Shown: positions 55,472 to 62,878 of the stretch, piece by piece | Layout of the letters: every line of letters begins with the position of its first letter | How positions within the stretch are numbered: the stretch's first letter is position 1 | Origin: Iodobacter ciconiae | GTDB lineage: Bacteria; Pseudomonadota; Gammaproteobacteria; Burkholderiales; Chitinibacteraceae | Assembly (NCBI RefSeq): GCF_003952345.1 | Contig: NZ_CP034433.1 | Span: forward strand, 1,984,001-2,048,000 | Reading direction: 5' to 3' | Length of the DNA stretch: 64,000 bases | The notes under the pieces: model-generated | The model's database searches: none | Told to the model about the DNA's origin: nothing | Seen by the model: only the letters and a program-made list of their open reading frames with translations | Made by a program: the position numbers and the translations under genes

Positions 55472-56329
55472 TTGCCCTATCTCGCCTTTATCACTGTTGT
55501 CTGGGCATTATCATTTAATCTTATTGGCGTATTTTTAGCAGGCCATGTAGACAGCGATTTTGCCGTACTTAGCCGCGTTGCGATTGCAGGACTGGTTTTC
55601 CTACCTTTTACCCGCTGGACAGGTATCAGCAAGGCGCGCAAATTGGGCACAATGGCTGCAGGTGCGCTGCAATTTGGCGTAACCTATTTATGCCTCTACC
55701 GGTCATTCCAGTTTTTAAGTGTGGCCGAAGTTTTATTATTTACTATTTTCACGCCCATTTATATCACCTTGCTTGATGATTTATTGCAAAAGCATTTTAA
55801 TCCCCGTGCCTTAGCTGCGGCCCTTATTGCCGTATTGGGCTCTTTAGTAATTCGCTATAACCAGATTGACAGTAATGCTTTGAATGGTTTTTTATTATTA
55901 CAACTGGCCAATATCACCTTTGCCGCAGGCCAGGTTGGCTATCGCTATTTAAATAAGTATCATCCGGATCAACAACCGCAATCAGCAAGCTTCGGCTATT
56001 TCTTTTTAGGTGCACTGCTTGTTGCTCTGCCTTCATTTTTAATTTTTGGCAATATCAGCAAATTACCTCAGCATATAGAGGAATTCGCCGTATTAGCCTT
56101 TTTAGGCCTTGCCTCATCAGCCTTAGGCTTTTACTGGTGGAATAAAGGCGCTTGTTTAGTAGATGCCGGTACTTTAGGTGCAATGAATAATATGCATATT
56201 CCGGCAGGGCTGATAATTAATTTAATCTTCTGGCATCAAGCGCAGGATATACCACGTTTGATCATTGGCGGGGGAATTATGCTGCTGGCGCTATTGATTA
56301 ATAAACCGGCATGGCAAATAAAAAATTAA
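55472..56329 (+). CDS. EamA family (drug/metabolite) transporter
   Basis: A 285-residue inner-membrane protein of ten helices in two EamA repeats. Features include WALSFNLIGVFLAGHVDSDF, LQFGVTYLCLYRSFQFLSVA, ANITFAAGQVGYRYL and SSALGFYWWNKGACLVDAG. It is similar to carboxylate/amino acid/amine exporters. It starts with TTG at 55472, supported by an AAGGAT site eight bases upstream. Substrate unknown. It is convergent with the secreted-protein gene downstream. Confidence 0.9.
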   Translation: MPYLAFITVVWALSFNLIGVFLAGHVDSDFAVLSRVAIAGLVFLPFTRWTGISKARKLGTMAAGALQFGVTYLCLYRSFQFLSVAEVLLFTIFTPIYITLLDDLLQKHFNPRALAAALIAVLGSLVIRYNQIDSNALNGFLLLQLANITFAAGQVGYRYLNKYHPDQQPQSASFGYFFLGALLVALPSFLIFGNISKLPQHIEEFAVLAFLGLASSALGFYWWNKGACLVDAGTLGAMNNMHIPAGLIINLIFWHQAQDIPRLIIGGGIMLLALLINKPAWQIKN

Positions 56330-56409
56330 AATAATGCCAGCGCGCCATGCCGGCTGAATGCTTATTCAGAATCACATCACCCCGCATGGCATCAAATAAA
56401 CGGCCCTGT

Positions 56410-57540
56410 TTACCAGCCTAATATTGCAGGTATTTGCTTACTATTGCCCTGCCACTGCCCGACAAGCTGATTCCCTTTGATATTTAAACTAAGTTTTGCC
56501 TGATCTTTCTCTGCGACCTGCTCGATCAGCTCTAGCGTTGCACCTTTTTTCATCCCACGTAAAGCAATCACTTTACGGTATTTATCATAAAAATAGACGC
56601 CTGAAAAAGAGCCGTCACCATTAGGAATTTCAAGCCGCATCGTAATCGCTGCACTGCCTATTTTTCCATGTAAAACCTGAGCAAATAGCGAATCTGCGGG
56701 TACTGCAGCAGCCTGTCCCAGCAAAAGAAACTTGCCATAGGGGTTAAGCAAGGCAGTTAAATCCTTGGGCAAAATCGCCAGGCTAATGTCACCCACATCG
56801 TCTAAAGCACGGTTTACATGTGCGCTACAGCGCCCTGTCGTAAATACGGCTTTATTCTGCGGCAAAGAAAAACGTGCATAAGAAAGCACATCTTGCTGAG
56901 GGCTGCTTTGTTGATTTTCTTTTTCCCTCTCAAGACAGCGCTTATTAAAATCAATTCGCTCATCGATATCGGCTAAATCATCGGCCTTAGCTTTTTTACG
57001 CTTTAACTCCGCCTGTTGCCGCTTTAAGGATTTAATTTCCTCTGAATAGCTGCGCTTACGCTCTACCAGCACCTCTTTTGCCACCACAGATAAACCACCT
57101 GGAGTAAACAAGTCGATGGCACTCAGTGCTCTGCCCGTTGCGGCATCAAAGCTGTAGCTGCGCACATAGGCTTCGCAATAAGCACCACAGCCTTCCGCCT
57201 CAATATCCAGCGAGAGGATACGTCCATCATTGCGCTGCACGTTAAAATCCAGTGATGCCATGCCATTCAGCTCGCCACTACCTTCAGTAAGGGGAAAGGT
57301 TTTTCCGGATTTAAGTGGCGTGGCGATGCCGATCACCGCTAAATACAAAGCATCATTGATCCTGCTTGCTACATCGCTCCCGCCAGCAACATACGGCATT
57401 GTAATAGCTCCCTCTGCCGGAGCAGAAGTGTAAGCAGGTGCTTGTTTTAGCGTATTGCTTGTCATCGTACGGGATTCAAGCTGCAAAGGGCCAGCCAGGG
57501 CATGGGTGCATAATAATAAAAGAAAGAGAAAACGCATCAT
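56410..57540 (-). CDS. Secreted protein of unknown function with DUF3298-like region
   Basis: A 376-residue exported protein with a signal peptide (MMRFLFLLLLCTHALA, cleaved near residue 16). Residues about 60-160 (LSLDIEAEGCGAYCEAYVRS, YSFDAATGRALSAIDLFTPG) resemble the DUF3298/RsiV-type fold found in periplasmic proteins. A Lys/Glu-rich coiled segment (about 165-205) interrupts it, and the C-terminal ~110 residues are a beta-rich domain. It probably acts in the periplasm. It lies 28 bases downstream of def on the same strand and may share its transcript. Confidence 0.7.
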   Translation of the reverse strand: MMRFLFLLLLCTHALAGPLQLESRTMTSNTLKQAPAYTSAPAEGAITMPYVAGGSDVASRINDALYLAVIGIATPLKSGKTFPLTEGSGELNGMASLDFNVQRNDGRILSLDIEAEGCGAYCEAYVRSYSFDAATGRALSAIDLFTPGGLSVVAKEVLVERKRSYSEEIKSLKRQQAELKRKKAKADDLADIDERIDFNKRCLEREKENQQSSPQQDVLSYARFSLPQNKAVFTTGRCSAHVNRALDDVGDISLAILPKDLTALLNPYGKFLLLGQAAAVPADSLFAQVLHGKIGSAAITMRLEIPNGDGSFSGVYFYDKYRKVIALRGMKKGATLELIEQVAEKDQAKLSLNIKGNQLVGQWQGNSKQIPAILGW

Positions 57541-57568
57541 TCATCCTTTCAAATTTTCAAAAAATTAC

Positions 57569-58093
57569 TTATTTGGCCAGCTCAGGGAACATCGTGTCGG
57601 TATAACCAAAGCGCCGCAAATCCCTGATGCGTTGCGGATATAAAATACCGTTTAAATGATCGCACTCATGCTGCACCACCCGCGCATGAAAGCCGCTGAC
57701 ACTGCGATCAATCAGCTGCCCTTCGGCATCAAAGCCCTGATAGCGCAGCCGGGTATAGCGCGGCACTTCACCACGCAAACCGGGCACAGACAAGCAGCCT
57801 TCCCAGCCATCGACCATTTCATCACCAAGTGTCGTAAGCACCGGATTAATCAGCACCGTCACCGGTACGGCTTCGGCCTCGGGATAACGATCACTGACAT
57901 CAAAGCCAAAAATTACCACCTGCAGGCTTACACCAATTTGCGGCGCAGCAATCCCTACACCCCCTATGGCCTGCATGGTGTCATACATATCAACAAGCAA
58001 ACTTTGCAGCTCTGGCGTACCGAAAGCCTGCACCGGGCTGGCTTTCTCCAGCAGCAGCGGGTCACCCATTTTAATTACCGTGCGTATAGCCAT
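57569..58093 (-). CDS. def: Peptide deformylase
   Basis: A 174-residue metalloenzyme that removes the formyl group from nascent polypeptides. All three motifs are intact: [10 protein letters not shown] (about residue 45), EGCLSVPG with the metal-binding cysteine, and QHECDHLNG with the two histidines and catalytic glutamate. The normal chromosomal copy usually lies beside fmt; this isolated copy is likely a second deformylase. The start codon at 58093 has an AAGAAG-like site upstream. Confidence 0.96.
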   Translation of the reverse strand: MAIRTVIKMGDPLLLEKASPVQAFGTPELQSLLVDMYDTMQAIGGVGIAAPQIGVSLQVVIFGFDVSDRYPEAEAVPVTVLINPVLTTLGDEMVDGWEGCLSVPGLRGEVPRYTRLRYQGFDAEGQLIDRSVSGFHARVVQHECDHLNGILYPQRIRDLRRFGYTDTMFPELAK

Positions 58094-58673
58094 TTTTTTC
58101 TTCTCTTATTTAATTAAATTTGGAATAAATCAATTCTATCCCTAGCCAGCTTGCTGTCCAAACTTTAGATCAGCGTAAAAAAAATACCCCGGAGTAATTC
58201 CCCACAAGGCCAGCATATTTTTAAGCATAATTTTCCTACGCCTTTAAGGCTATTCCACATAAGGCCGCGCACCATCACACGCATGACTCTAATGATTTTA
58301 AATCAATGCCCCTGAATATATGAGTTACGTCAACCAGAGCAGAACAAAAATTAATCTCCTTAGAATGAGTTAATAAGGTAATTTATATATATTAAAAGTA
58401 GCTCCAGCTTCGATCATAAAGCCCTTATATCCCCCCATCAAGTCTATTGAAGTATCTTTAGCAAACCAAGATTTTACTGAACCCTTACTTCAAAATGGAA
58501 TAATTGCCAATTCAGCGATATTTTATAGGCTTCCTGCTGGACATAATTAATAAGCATTAAATAATTTACTTAAATTATCCATTAAAAATGTAAAAGATTA
58601 AAAAGCACCTACATTAAATTCACACAATCAGGTAAGATCAATTTATTATAAACAGAATACAGAGGCAAATTTT
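58094..58673. other. AT-rich non-coding gap
   Basis: About 580 bases between def and the lysozyme-inhibitor-like gene. No convincing frame, hairpin or RNA gene on either strand. It presumably carries promoters for both divergent genes. Confidence 0.4.
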
Positions 58674-59096
58674 ATGAACTACTTAAAATCTATAGTATTC
58701 GCCTTAAGTTTAGGCATTTTCAGTGTTTCTGCAATCGCAAAGACAAGTAGCTCCGAAGTAAAAAACATCAATGTTCAATTTAAACAGAACGCATATAGTG
58801 CAACATACAAGGGAAAAATCTCTGGCTATGGTTATGATCAATATCATTTAAAAGCTAAAAAAGGCCAGTTGTTAAAAATAACGGCAACCAGTGCCAGCAA
58901 GAATATGGGCGTTTATCTATTTAATAAAGAATTACCTGACTCTGTAGATTTAAGCACTGGCTCATTATCCTTGGATACCAATGGCAATTATGTTTTACCT
59001 CATTCCGGTGCTTATCAAATTCGTATTTTACAGCCAAGAGCTTTTGCGCGCAGAGGCGAAAAATTTAGCTATGTTATACAAGTAAGCATTCATTAG
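58674..59096 (+). CDS. Periplasmic g-type lysozyme inhibitor-like protein (PliG family)
   Basis: A 140-residue exported protein with a signal peptide ending near Ala22. The mature part is one beta domain: INVQFKQNAYSATYKGKISG, YDQYHLKAKKGQLLKI, ELPDSVDLS, NYVLPHSGAYQIRILQPR and FSYVIQVSI. These blocks agree with what I know of the E. coli periplasmic inhibitor PliG (YcgK), including the DSVDLS and SGxYxxRxLQ patterns. PliG blocks goose-type lysozymes of animal hosts. The ATG has an AGAGG site upstream. Assignment is from recalled family features, so moderately sure. Confidence 0.65.
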   Translation: MNYLKSIVFALSLGIFSVSAIAKTSSSEVKNINVQFKQNAYSATYKGKISGYGYDQYHLKAKKGQLLKITATSASKNMGVYLFNKELPDSVDLSTGSLSLDTNGNYVLPHSGAYQIRILQPRAFARRGEKFSYVIQVSIH

Positions 59097-59187
59097 TATC
59101 AAAAAAATGATGGTTAATCTCTCTTGAAAATTGGAATAGTTACAATCCTTTTAAGAAACAATGATTGGCAACTATAGGCACTATTTT

Positions 59188-59334
59188 ATGCTGAAAATTG
59201 CAGTTTTTATCTGTGTACTTATTTTGTTTGGCTGTGCCAGCACAAATAACCATGCGATAAAAAAAGGCGTTATTTTACCATCATGCAATGAATGCCAATA
59301 TTCTATCGACCTTCAATATATAGACCCCGCCTAA
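59188..59334 (+). CDS. Very small lipoprotein, 48 residues
   Basis: The ATG at 59188 opens a 48-codon frame beginning MLKIAVFICVLILFGCAST, a textbook lipoprotein signal with lipobox LFGC (Cys at residue 16). About 32 mature residues follow, with two more cysteines (SCNEC). It resembles entericidin-like or small outer-membrane lipoproteins only in outline. No strong ribosome-binding site. It follows the PliG-like gene by 91 bases and could be co-transcribed. Confidence 0.55.
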   Translation: MLKIAVFICVLILFGCASTNNHAIKKGVILPSCNECQYSIDLQYIDPA

Positions 59335-59407
59335 GGCTTGATCAGGCCACCCAGCCCATTACTTTTCCGGCAAAATGGGCCTTAAAACAATGTTTTTCAA
59401 ATAGAAT

Positions 59408-59462
59408 GGAAAAGGGTTCCAGCTAAAAGCTGGAACCCTTATATATATTTGGCGCCGACTGC
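59408..59462 (-). other. Attachment-site copy A: tRNA 3'-end fragment plus terminator hairpin
   Basis: Read on the minus strand: GCAGTCGGCGCCA (59450-59462), a tRNA-like 3' end with CCA, then AT-rich bases and the hairpin AAGGGTTCCAGC / GCTGGAACCCTT (59411-59440). The same hairpin and nearly the same end occur at 60798-60851. The sequence above 59462 does not fold as a tRNA, so only the 3' end is present. Confidence 0.75.
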
Positions 59463-59600
59463 AAAAATCGAACACCCTACCGGCGGCCAGATACGGGTGT
59501 GCAGAGAAGATATTTTCTTCGATACGGCACAGATTTACAATCAAGGCTGTAGTGGCCGTTCGGTAATCCCCCCGTTTTTAAGCTCACTTAAAAGTAGAGG

Positions 59601-60401
59601 CTAGGCATGTAATGCCAGTTTTTGCTTCGGGGTGATGCCGCCCAATCCCATATGCGGGCGCTCGTTATTGTATGTCCAAAGCCATTGCGTTGCAGTTTCT
59701 TGCACTTCGGCAAGGCTTTCAAAATCATCACAGGCCAGCCATTCATAACGTACGGTGCGATTATAGCGCTCAATATATGCATTTTGCTGTGGATTGCCAG
59801 GCTGAATATAAGCCAATTCAATCGATTGTTGCTCTGCCCAATTCTTTAGCAGATGACTAATATATTCAGGGCCATTATCGGACCTGATTCGCTTAGGCTT
59901 GCCGCGCCATTCAATGATTTGATTCAGGCTGCGTATTACACGCTCTGCCGGCAAAGAGAAATCAACTTCAATGCCTAATCCTTCTCGATTAAAATCATCA
60001 ATCACATTGAATAAGCGAATACTACGTCCATCGGCTAATTGATCATGCATAAAATCCATCGACCACGTTTCATTTTTTGCTGCCGGCACTGCTAATGGCG
60101 CTGGCGTTTCGCGTTCTAAGCGCTTTTTAGGTTTAATCCGCAGATTTAACTCTAAATCACAGTAAATTCTGTAGACGCGTTTATGGTTCCAGTGTTTTTT
60201 CTTGACGTTGCGCAGATGTAAAAAACAAAGGCCAAAGCCCCAGTTGCGATGAGTTTCCGTGAGCTGGAGCAATGAATCAGCGATTTGAGCATTTTCTGCA
60301 TCCAGCTTGGCCACGTAACGATAGCATGTCGTGCTGATTACAAAACTGGCACAAGCCGTACGAATAGAAACGGCCCTGGTTTCAACGGCCCAGTGAGCCA
60401 T
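59601..60401 (-). CDS. IS3-family transposase orfB (integrase catalytic domain)
   Basis: A 266-residue DDE transposase. The rve core has the first Asp in [14 protein letters not shown], the second in [10 protein letters not shown] and the catalytic Glu in [19 protein letters not shown]. The N-terminal part carries the HTH_21 region ending [20 protein letters not shown]. In this group orfB normally starts upstream within orfA and is reached by a -1 ribosomal frameshift. Here orfB is in the +1 frame relative to orfA, and the +1 frame has a stop (TAA) before the junction, so fused OrfAB cannot form by simple -1 slippage. Confidence 0.9.
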   Translation of the reverse strand: MAHWAVETRAVSIRTACASFVISTTCYRYVAKLDAENAQIADSLLQLTETHRNWGFGLCFLHLRNVKKKHWNHKRVYRIYCDLELNLRIKPKKRLERETPAPLAVPAAKNETWSMDFMHDQLADGRSIRLFNVIDDFNREGLGIEVDFSLPAERVIRSLNQIIEWRGKPKRIRSDNGPEYISHLLKNWAEQQSIELAYIQPGNPQQNAYIERYNRTVRYEWLACDDFESLAEVQETATQWLWTYNNERPHMGLGGITPKQKLALHA

Positions 60402-60420
60402 CTCGCGGCGCTGAGATGTT

Positions 60421-60681
60421 TCAGAGGATTATGGCTTCCTTGATGATGTCCGCCTGCATTTGGGCTTCGATATACATCTTTTTAAGGCGTTTATTTTCAT
60501 CCTCCAACTCTTTCATTCGCGTCATCATCAAGGCGTCCATACGGCCAAATTTAGCGCGCCATTTATAAAAAGAGGCCGAACTCATGCCGTGCTCGCGGCA
60601 CAGATCGGGGACGGTCGAGCCGGCTTCGGCTTGCTTTAAAATCGCCATAATCTGGCTATCAGAATAACGTGCTGCTTTCAT
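60421..60681 (-). CDS. IS3-family transposase orfA (helix-turn-helix)
   Basis: 86 residues from the ATG at 60681. It has the HTH_Tnp_1 motif ([36 protein letters not shown]) and a leucine-zipper-like helix ([16 protein letters not shown]) that mediates OrfA-OrfAB contact. It ends DIIKEAIIL, whereas relatives end KEAL plus a run of lysines from an A-rich slippage site. The A-rich heptamer is missing, so frameshifting is probably lost. Confidence 0.88.
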   Translation of the reverse strand: MKAARYSDSQIMAILKQAEAGSTVPDLCREHGMSSASFYKWRAKFGRMDALMMTRMKELEDENKRLKKMYIEAQMQADIIKEAIIL

Positions 60682-60797
60682 GTAGAAGCTCCTCAAAGAC
60701 TGCGAGAAAATTCTACTTAAAAATGAGCTGGTTTTGTGGGGGATTACCCTAGCCTTCGCCAAGTGTAACCATAAAACGGCTTTTTTCGAGCGCCAAC

Positions 60798-60851
60798 GGA
60801 AAAGGGTTCCAGCTAAAAGCTGGAACCCTTATCTTTTTTGGTGCCGACGGC
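60798..60851 (-). other. Attachment-site copy B: tRNA 3'-end fragment plus terminator hairpin
   Basis: On the minus strand GCCGTCGGCACCA (60839-60851) is a perfect tRNA 3' end, followed by six A and the hairpin AAGGGTTCCAGC / GCTGGAACCCTT (60801-60830). The acceptor strand CGTCGGC with discriminator A would suit a tRNA-Leu (inference). The tRNA body is not present on the right; the integrase gene begins about 150 bases further on. Confidence 0.8.
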
Positions 60852-60996
60852 AGGCACTAATATAGCGTCCAATGACATTCAGCAGAATTCAGAAATCCTT
60901 TATTTATCTATGTTTCATGCTAACGTGTTGTATAACCACGTCTAGTTACGTGTGGGGTGTTCCGACTGTACATGTGGGGTAGCATGTGGGGTAAAC

Positions 60997-62202
60997 ATGG
61001 CAATTCTGACTGATGCAAAGGCACGAAATATCAAACCCACCGACAAGCCAGTCGCTCATGGCGGGGTACCTGGTTTGCGCTTGATGCCATCGAAAACGAA
61101 AGGACAGGGTCGCTGGGAATTGCGATTCGTTTCGCCGGTAACCGGCAAACGTCGGGATGCGGGTCTGGGCAGTTACCCTGCCGTTGGCCTAGCAGAAGCA
61201 AGAGACAAAGCCGAAGCGATGCGCGAGTGCATTGCTTTGGGCGGCGATCCACTTGAAGAAGCCAAAACCGCGCTGGTGACCAAAAAAGAATCTCCGACCT
61301 TTGAGCAGGCCATGGATGCGACACTCAAGGTTCGGCGTGTAACTTGGAAAAATGAAGCCTCAGCTGCGGTGCGCTGGCGCGGCAGAATTCTGAAACACGC
61401 CTCGGCATTATTAGCGATGCAGGTTCATGACATTGAACCGGAGCATATCAAAGCGGTACTCCAGCCGATTTGGGTAACGCAACCTGACACAGCGCGGAAA
61501 CTGAAGACTGCAATTGCACAGATTTTGGATTGGTCAGAGGCGCATGACTATATCAAAGCCTCTCCAATGCCTAAGGCATTAAAGCAACTGGGCGATGTCT
61601 GCACTGTGGCGACGGTGCACCAGCCAGCCATGCCCTACTCGCATATCCCCGCTTTTGTCGAAGAGCACCTGTACCCCGCCGACAGCGTCACGCAACACCT
61701 CATCTTGTTTGTCATTCTGACGGCGGTACGGTCTGCCAACGCGAGACTTGCCACCTGGGAGCAAGTCGATTTTAAGCGCAAGGTCTGGACGATACCGGCG
61801 ACGGCGATGAAATCGAAAAAAAATGAGGGCGCAGCGCTTGAAGTCCCCTTGAGCTCTCATGCTTTATCGCTACTTGAACTTATGCGTGGCGCACACCCTG
61901 TTTTGATTTTTCCAAGCCCGCGTAAAGAGGTCGCGCTATCCGATATGAGCACGACGTCCTTTCTGAGGGCACGCAAAGCGCCCAGTGATGTTGCAGGACG
62001 CGTTGCTACGCTGCATGGGTTCAGGTCGAGTTTTAAAGACTGGGCGCTCGAAGAAACTGATTATGCCGATGAACTTAGCGAAGCCGCACTAGGCCACGCA
62101 GTTGGCAGTCGTGTTCGACGTGCATATGCAAGAACGTCACAACTGAATTTGCGCAGAAAACTAATGCAAAAATGGTCAGATTTTGTGATGCAAAAGGTGT
62201 AA
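60997..62202 (+). CDS. P4-type tyrosine integrase of a genomic island
   Basis: 401 residues from the ATG at 60997, which has a GGGG site and fits the usual start (MAILTDAKARNIKPTDKP). A DUF4102 arm-binding domain (about 1-85) is followed by a core-binding domain and the catalytic domain: Arg in ILTAVRSANAR, HGFRSSFKDWA (His-x-x-Arg), and GHAVGSRVRRAYARTS with the late Gly-His and nucleophile Tyr. Such enzymes insert islands at tRNA 3' ends, and attachment-site copy B lies directly upstream. Three TGTGGGGT repeats between 60951 and 60992 may be arm-type or excision-control sites. Confidence 0.93.
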   Translation: MAILTDAKARNIKPTDKPVAHGGVPGLRLMPSKTKGQGRWELRFVSPVTGKRRDAGLGSYPAVGLAEARDKAEAMRECIALGGDPLEEAKTALVTKKESPTFEQAMDATLKVRRVTWKNEASAAVRWRGRILKHASALLAMQVHDIEPEHIKAVLQPIWVTQPDTARKLKTAIAQILDWSEAHDYIKASPMPKALKQLGDVCTVATVHQPAMPYSHIPAFVEEHLYPADSVTQHLILFVILTAVRSANARLATWEQVDFKRKVWTIPATAMKSKKNEGAALEVPLSSHALSLLELMRGAHPVLIFPSPRKEVALSDMSTTSFLRARKAPSDVAGRVATLHGFRSSFKDWALEETDYADELSEAALGHAVGSRVRRAYARTSQLNLRRKLMQKWSDFVMQKV

Positions 62203-62436
62203 ACGTATTAGGGCTGCCCAAACCCCGACCGTCCTCATCGAAAAGCCCAAATAAATAGAATGAAAGGAAAGTGAAAATGCCCTTTCATTTTGCACTTAGC
62301 AAAGACTGCAATCCGTTGGATAGCAGCCTTTGCTGCGTCGTGCTTGTGAGTCAGCAATTCGGCCTTAGCAGACATTTGGCTAGGCTCTGAATTTCAAAAC
62401 ATCGCGGTTATTTTGCGTGCTTTGAAATTGTGGTCA

Positions 62437-62829
62437 TTATCGTGAAGCCGATAGTGACTTTAAAATCGGGCAGTTCGGATCTTCGCTCCCTGGGCAGATA
62501 TCGATTAATTGCTCTAAGGTTTGTTTCATTTGCTGCATTGATTCAATTTTGGCGTTAAGTTCTTTGATGTGCAACTCTGCAAGCATTTTCACGTCAATAC
62601 TGGCGCGATCTTCCTGTTTCCATAGCTGCATTAATTGGCCGATTTGTTCGAGTGAGAACCCCAAAACGCGCGACTGGTGGATAAATTTAAGCTGGCTAAG
62701 ATCAAAGTCGCTAAACATCCGGTACCCTGCGGAACTACGACCTTGGGGTTTGATGAGGCCAAGACTTTCATAGTGCCTAATCATTTTGCTGCTAAGCCCA
62801 CTGAGCTGGGCGGCTTGCCCGATATTCAT
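62437..62829 (-). CDS. cueR: Cu(I)-responsive MerR-family regulator CueR
   Basis: A 130-residue activator. The MerR helix-turn-helix starts MNIGQAAQLSGLSSKMIRHY, then a dimerisation helix. The C-terminal metal loop CPGSEDPNCPI has two cysteines separated by seven residues, as in CueR, which binds Cu(I) and activates copA. It lies 49 bases downstream of copA on the same strand, separated by a terminator-like hairpin. With AAAGGAT just before the ATG there is little room for its own promoter, so it may depend on readthrough from copA. Confidence 0.93.
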   Translation of the reverse strand: MNIGQAAQLSGLSSKMIRHYESLGLIKPQGRSSAGYRMFSDFDLSQLKFIHQSRVLGFSLEQIGQLMQLWKQEDRASIDVKMLAELHIKELNAKIESMQQMKQTLEQLIDICPGSEDPNCPILKSLSASR

Positions 62830-62847
62830 TGCAAATCCTTTACATAA

Positions 62848-62868
62848 AAAAGGTGGCTAAGCCACCTT
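62848..62868 (-). terminator. Hairpin/terminator between copA and cueR
   Basis: On the minus strand AAAGGTGGC and GCCACCTTT are separated by three bases (TTA) and followed by further T. The stem is ten or so bases. It lies just after the copA stop and directly before the cueR ribosome-binding site, so it probably limits cueR expression from copA transcription. Confidence 0.8.
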
Positions 62869-62878
62869 TCTGTTCTCC

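Larger units (their letters stand above)
59562..60748 (-). mobile_element. IS3-family insertion sequence, probably IS407 group, about 1.19 kb
   Basis: Ends are inverted: GGTAATCCCCC at 59562 on the plus strand and GGTAATCCCCC on the minus strand from 60748, with further shared bases inward (AGCTCA then TTTAAGTAGA-like). Between them lie orfA and orfB on the minus strand. No target-site duplication is visible at the borders. The element sits entirely between the two attachment-site copies. Confidence 0.8.

Noticed and set aside
59450..59540. Possible complete tRNA gene on the minus strand at attachment-site copy A
   Set aside because: Only the 3' end (GTCGGCGCCA) is present. No matching acceptor 5' strand, anticodon arm or paired T-stem can be drawn from the bases above it.
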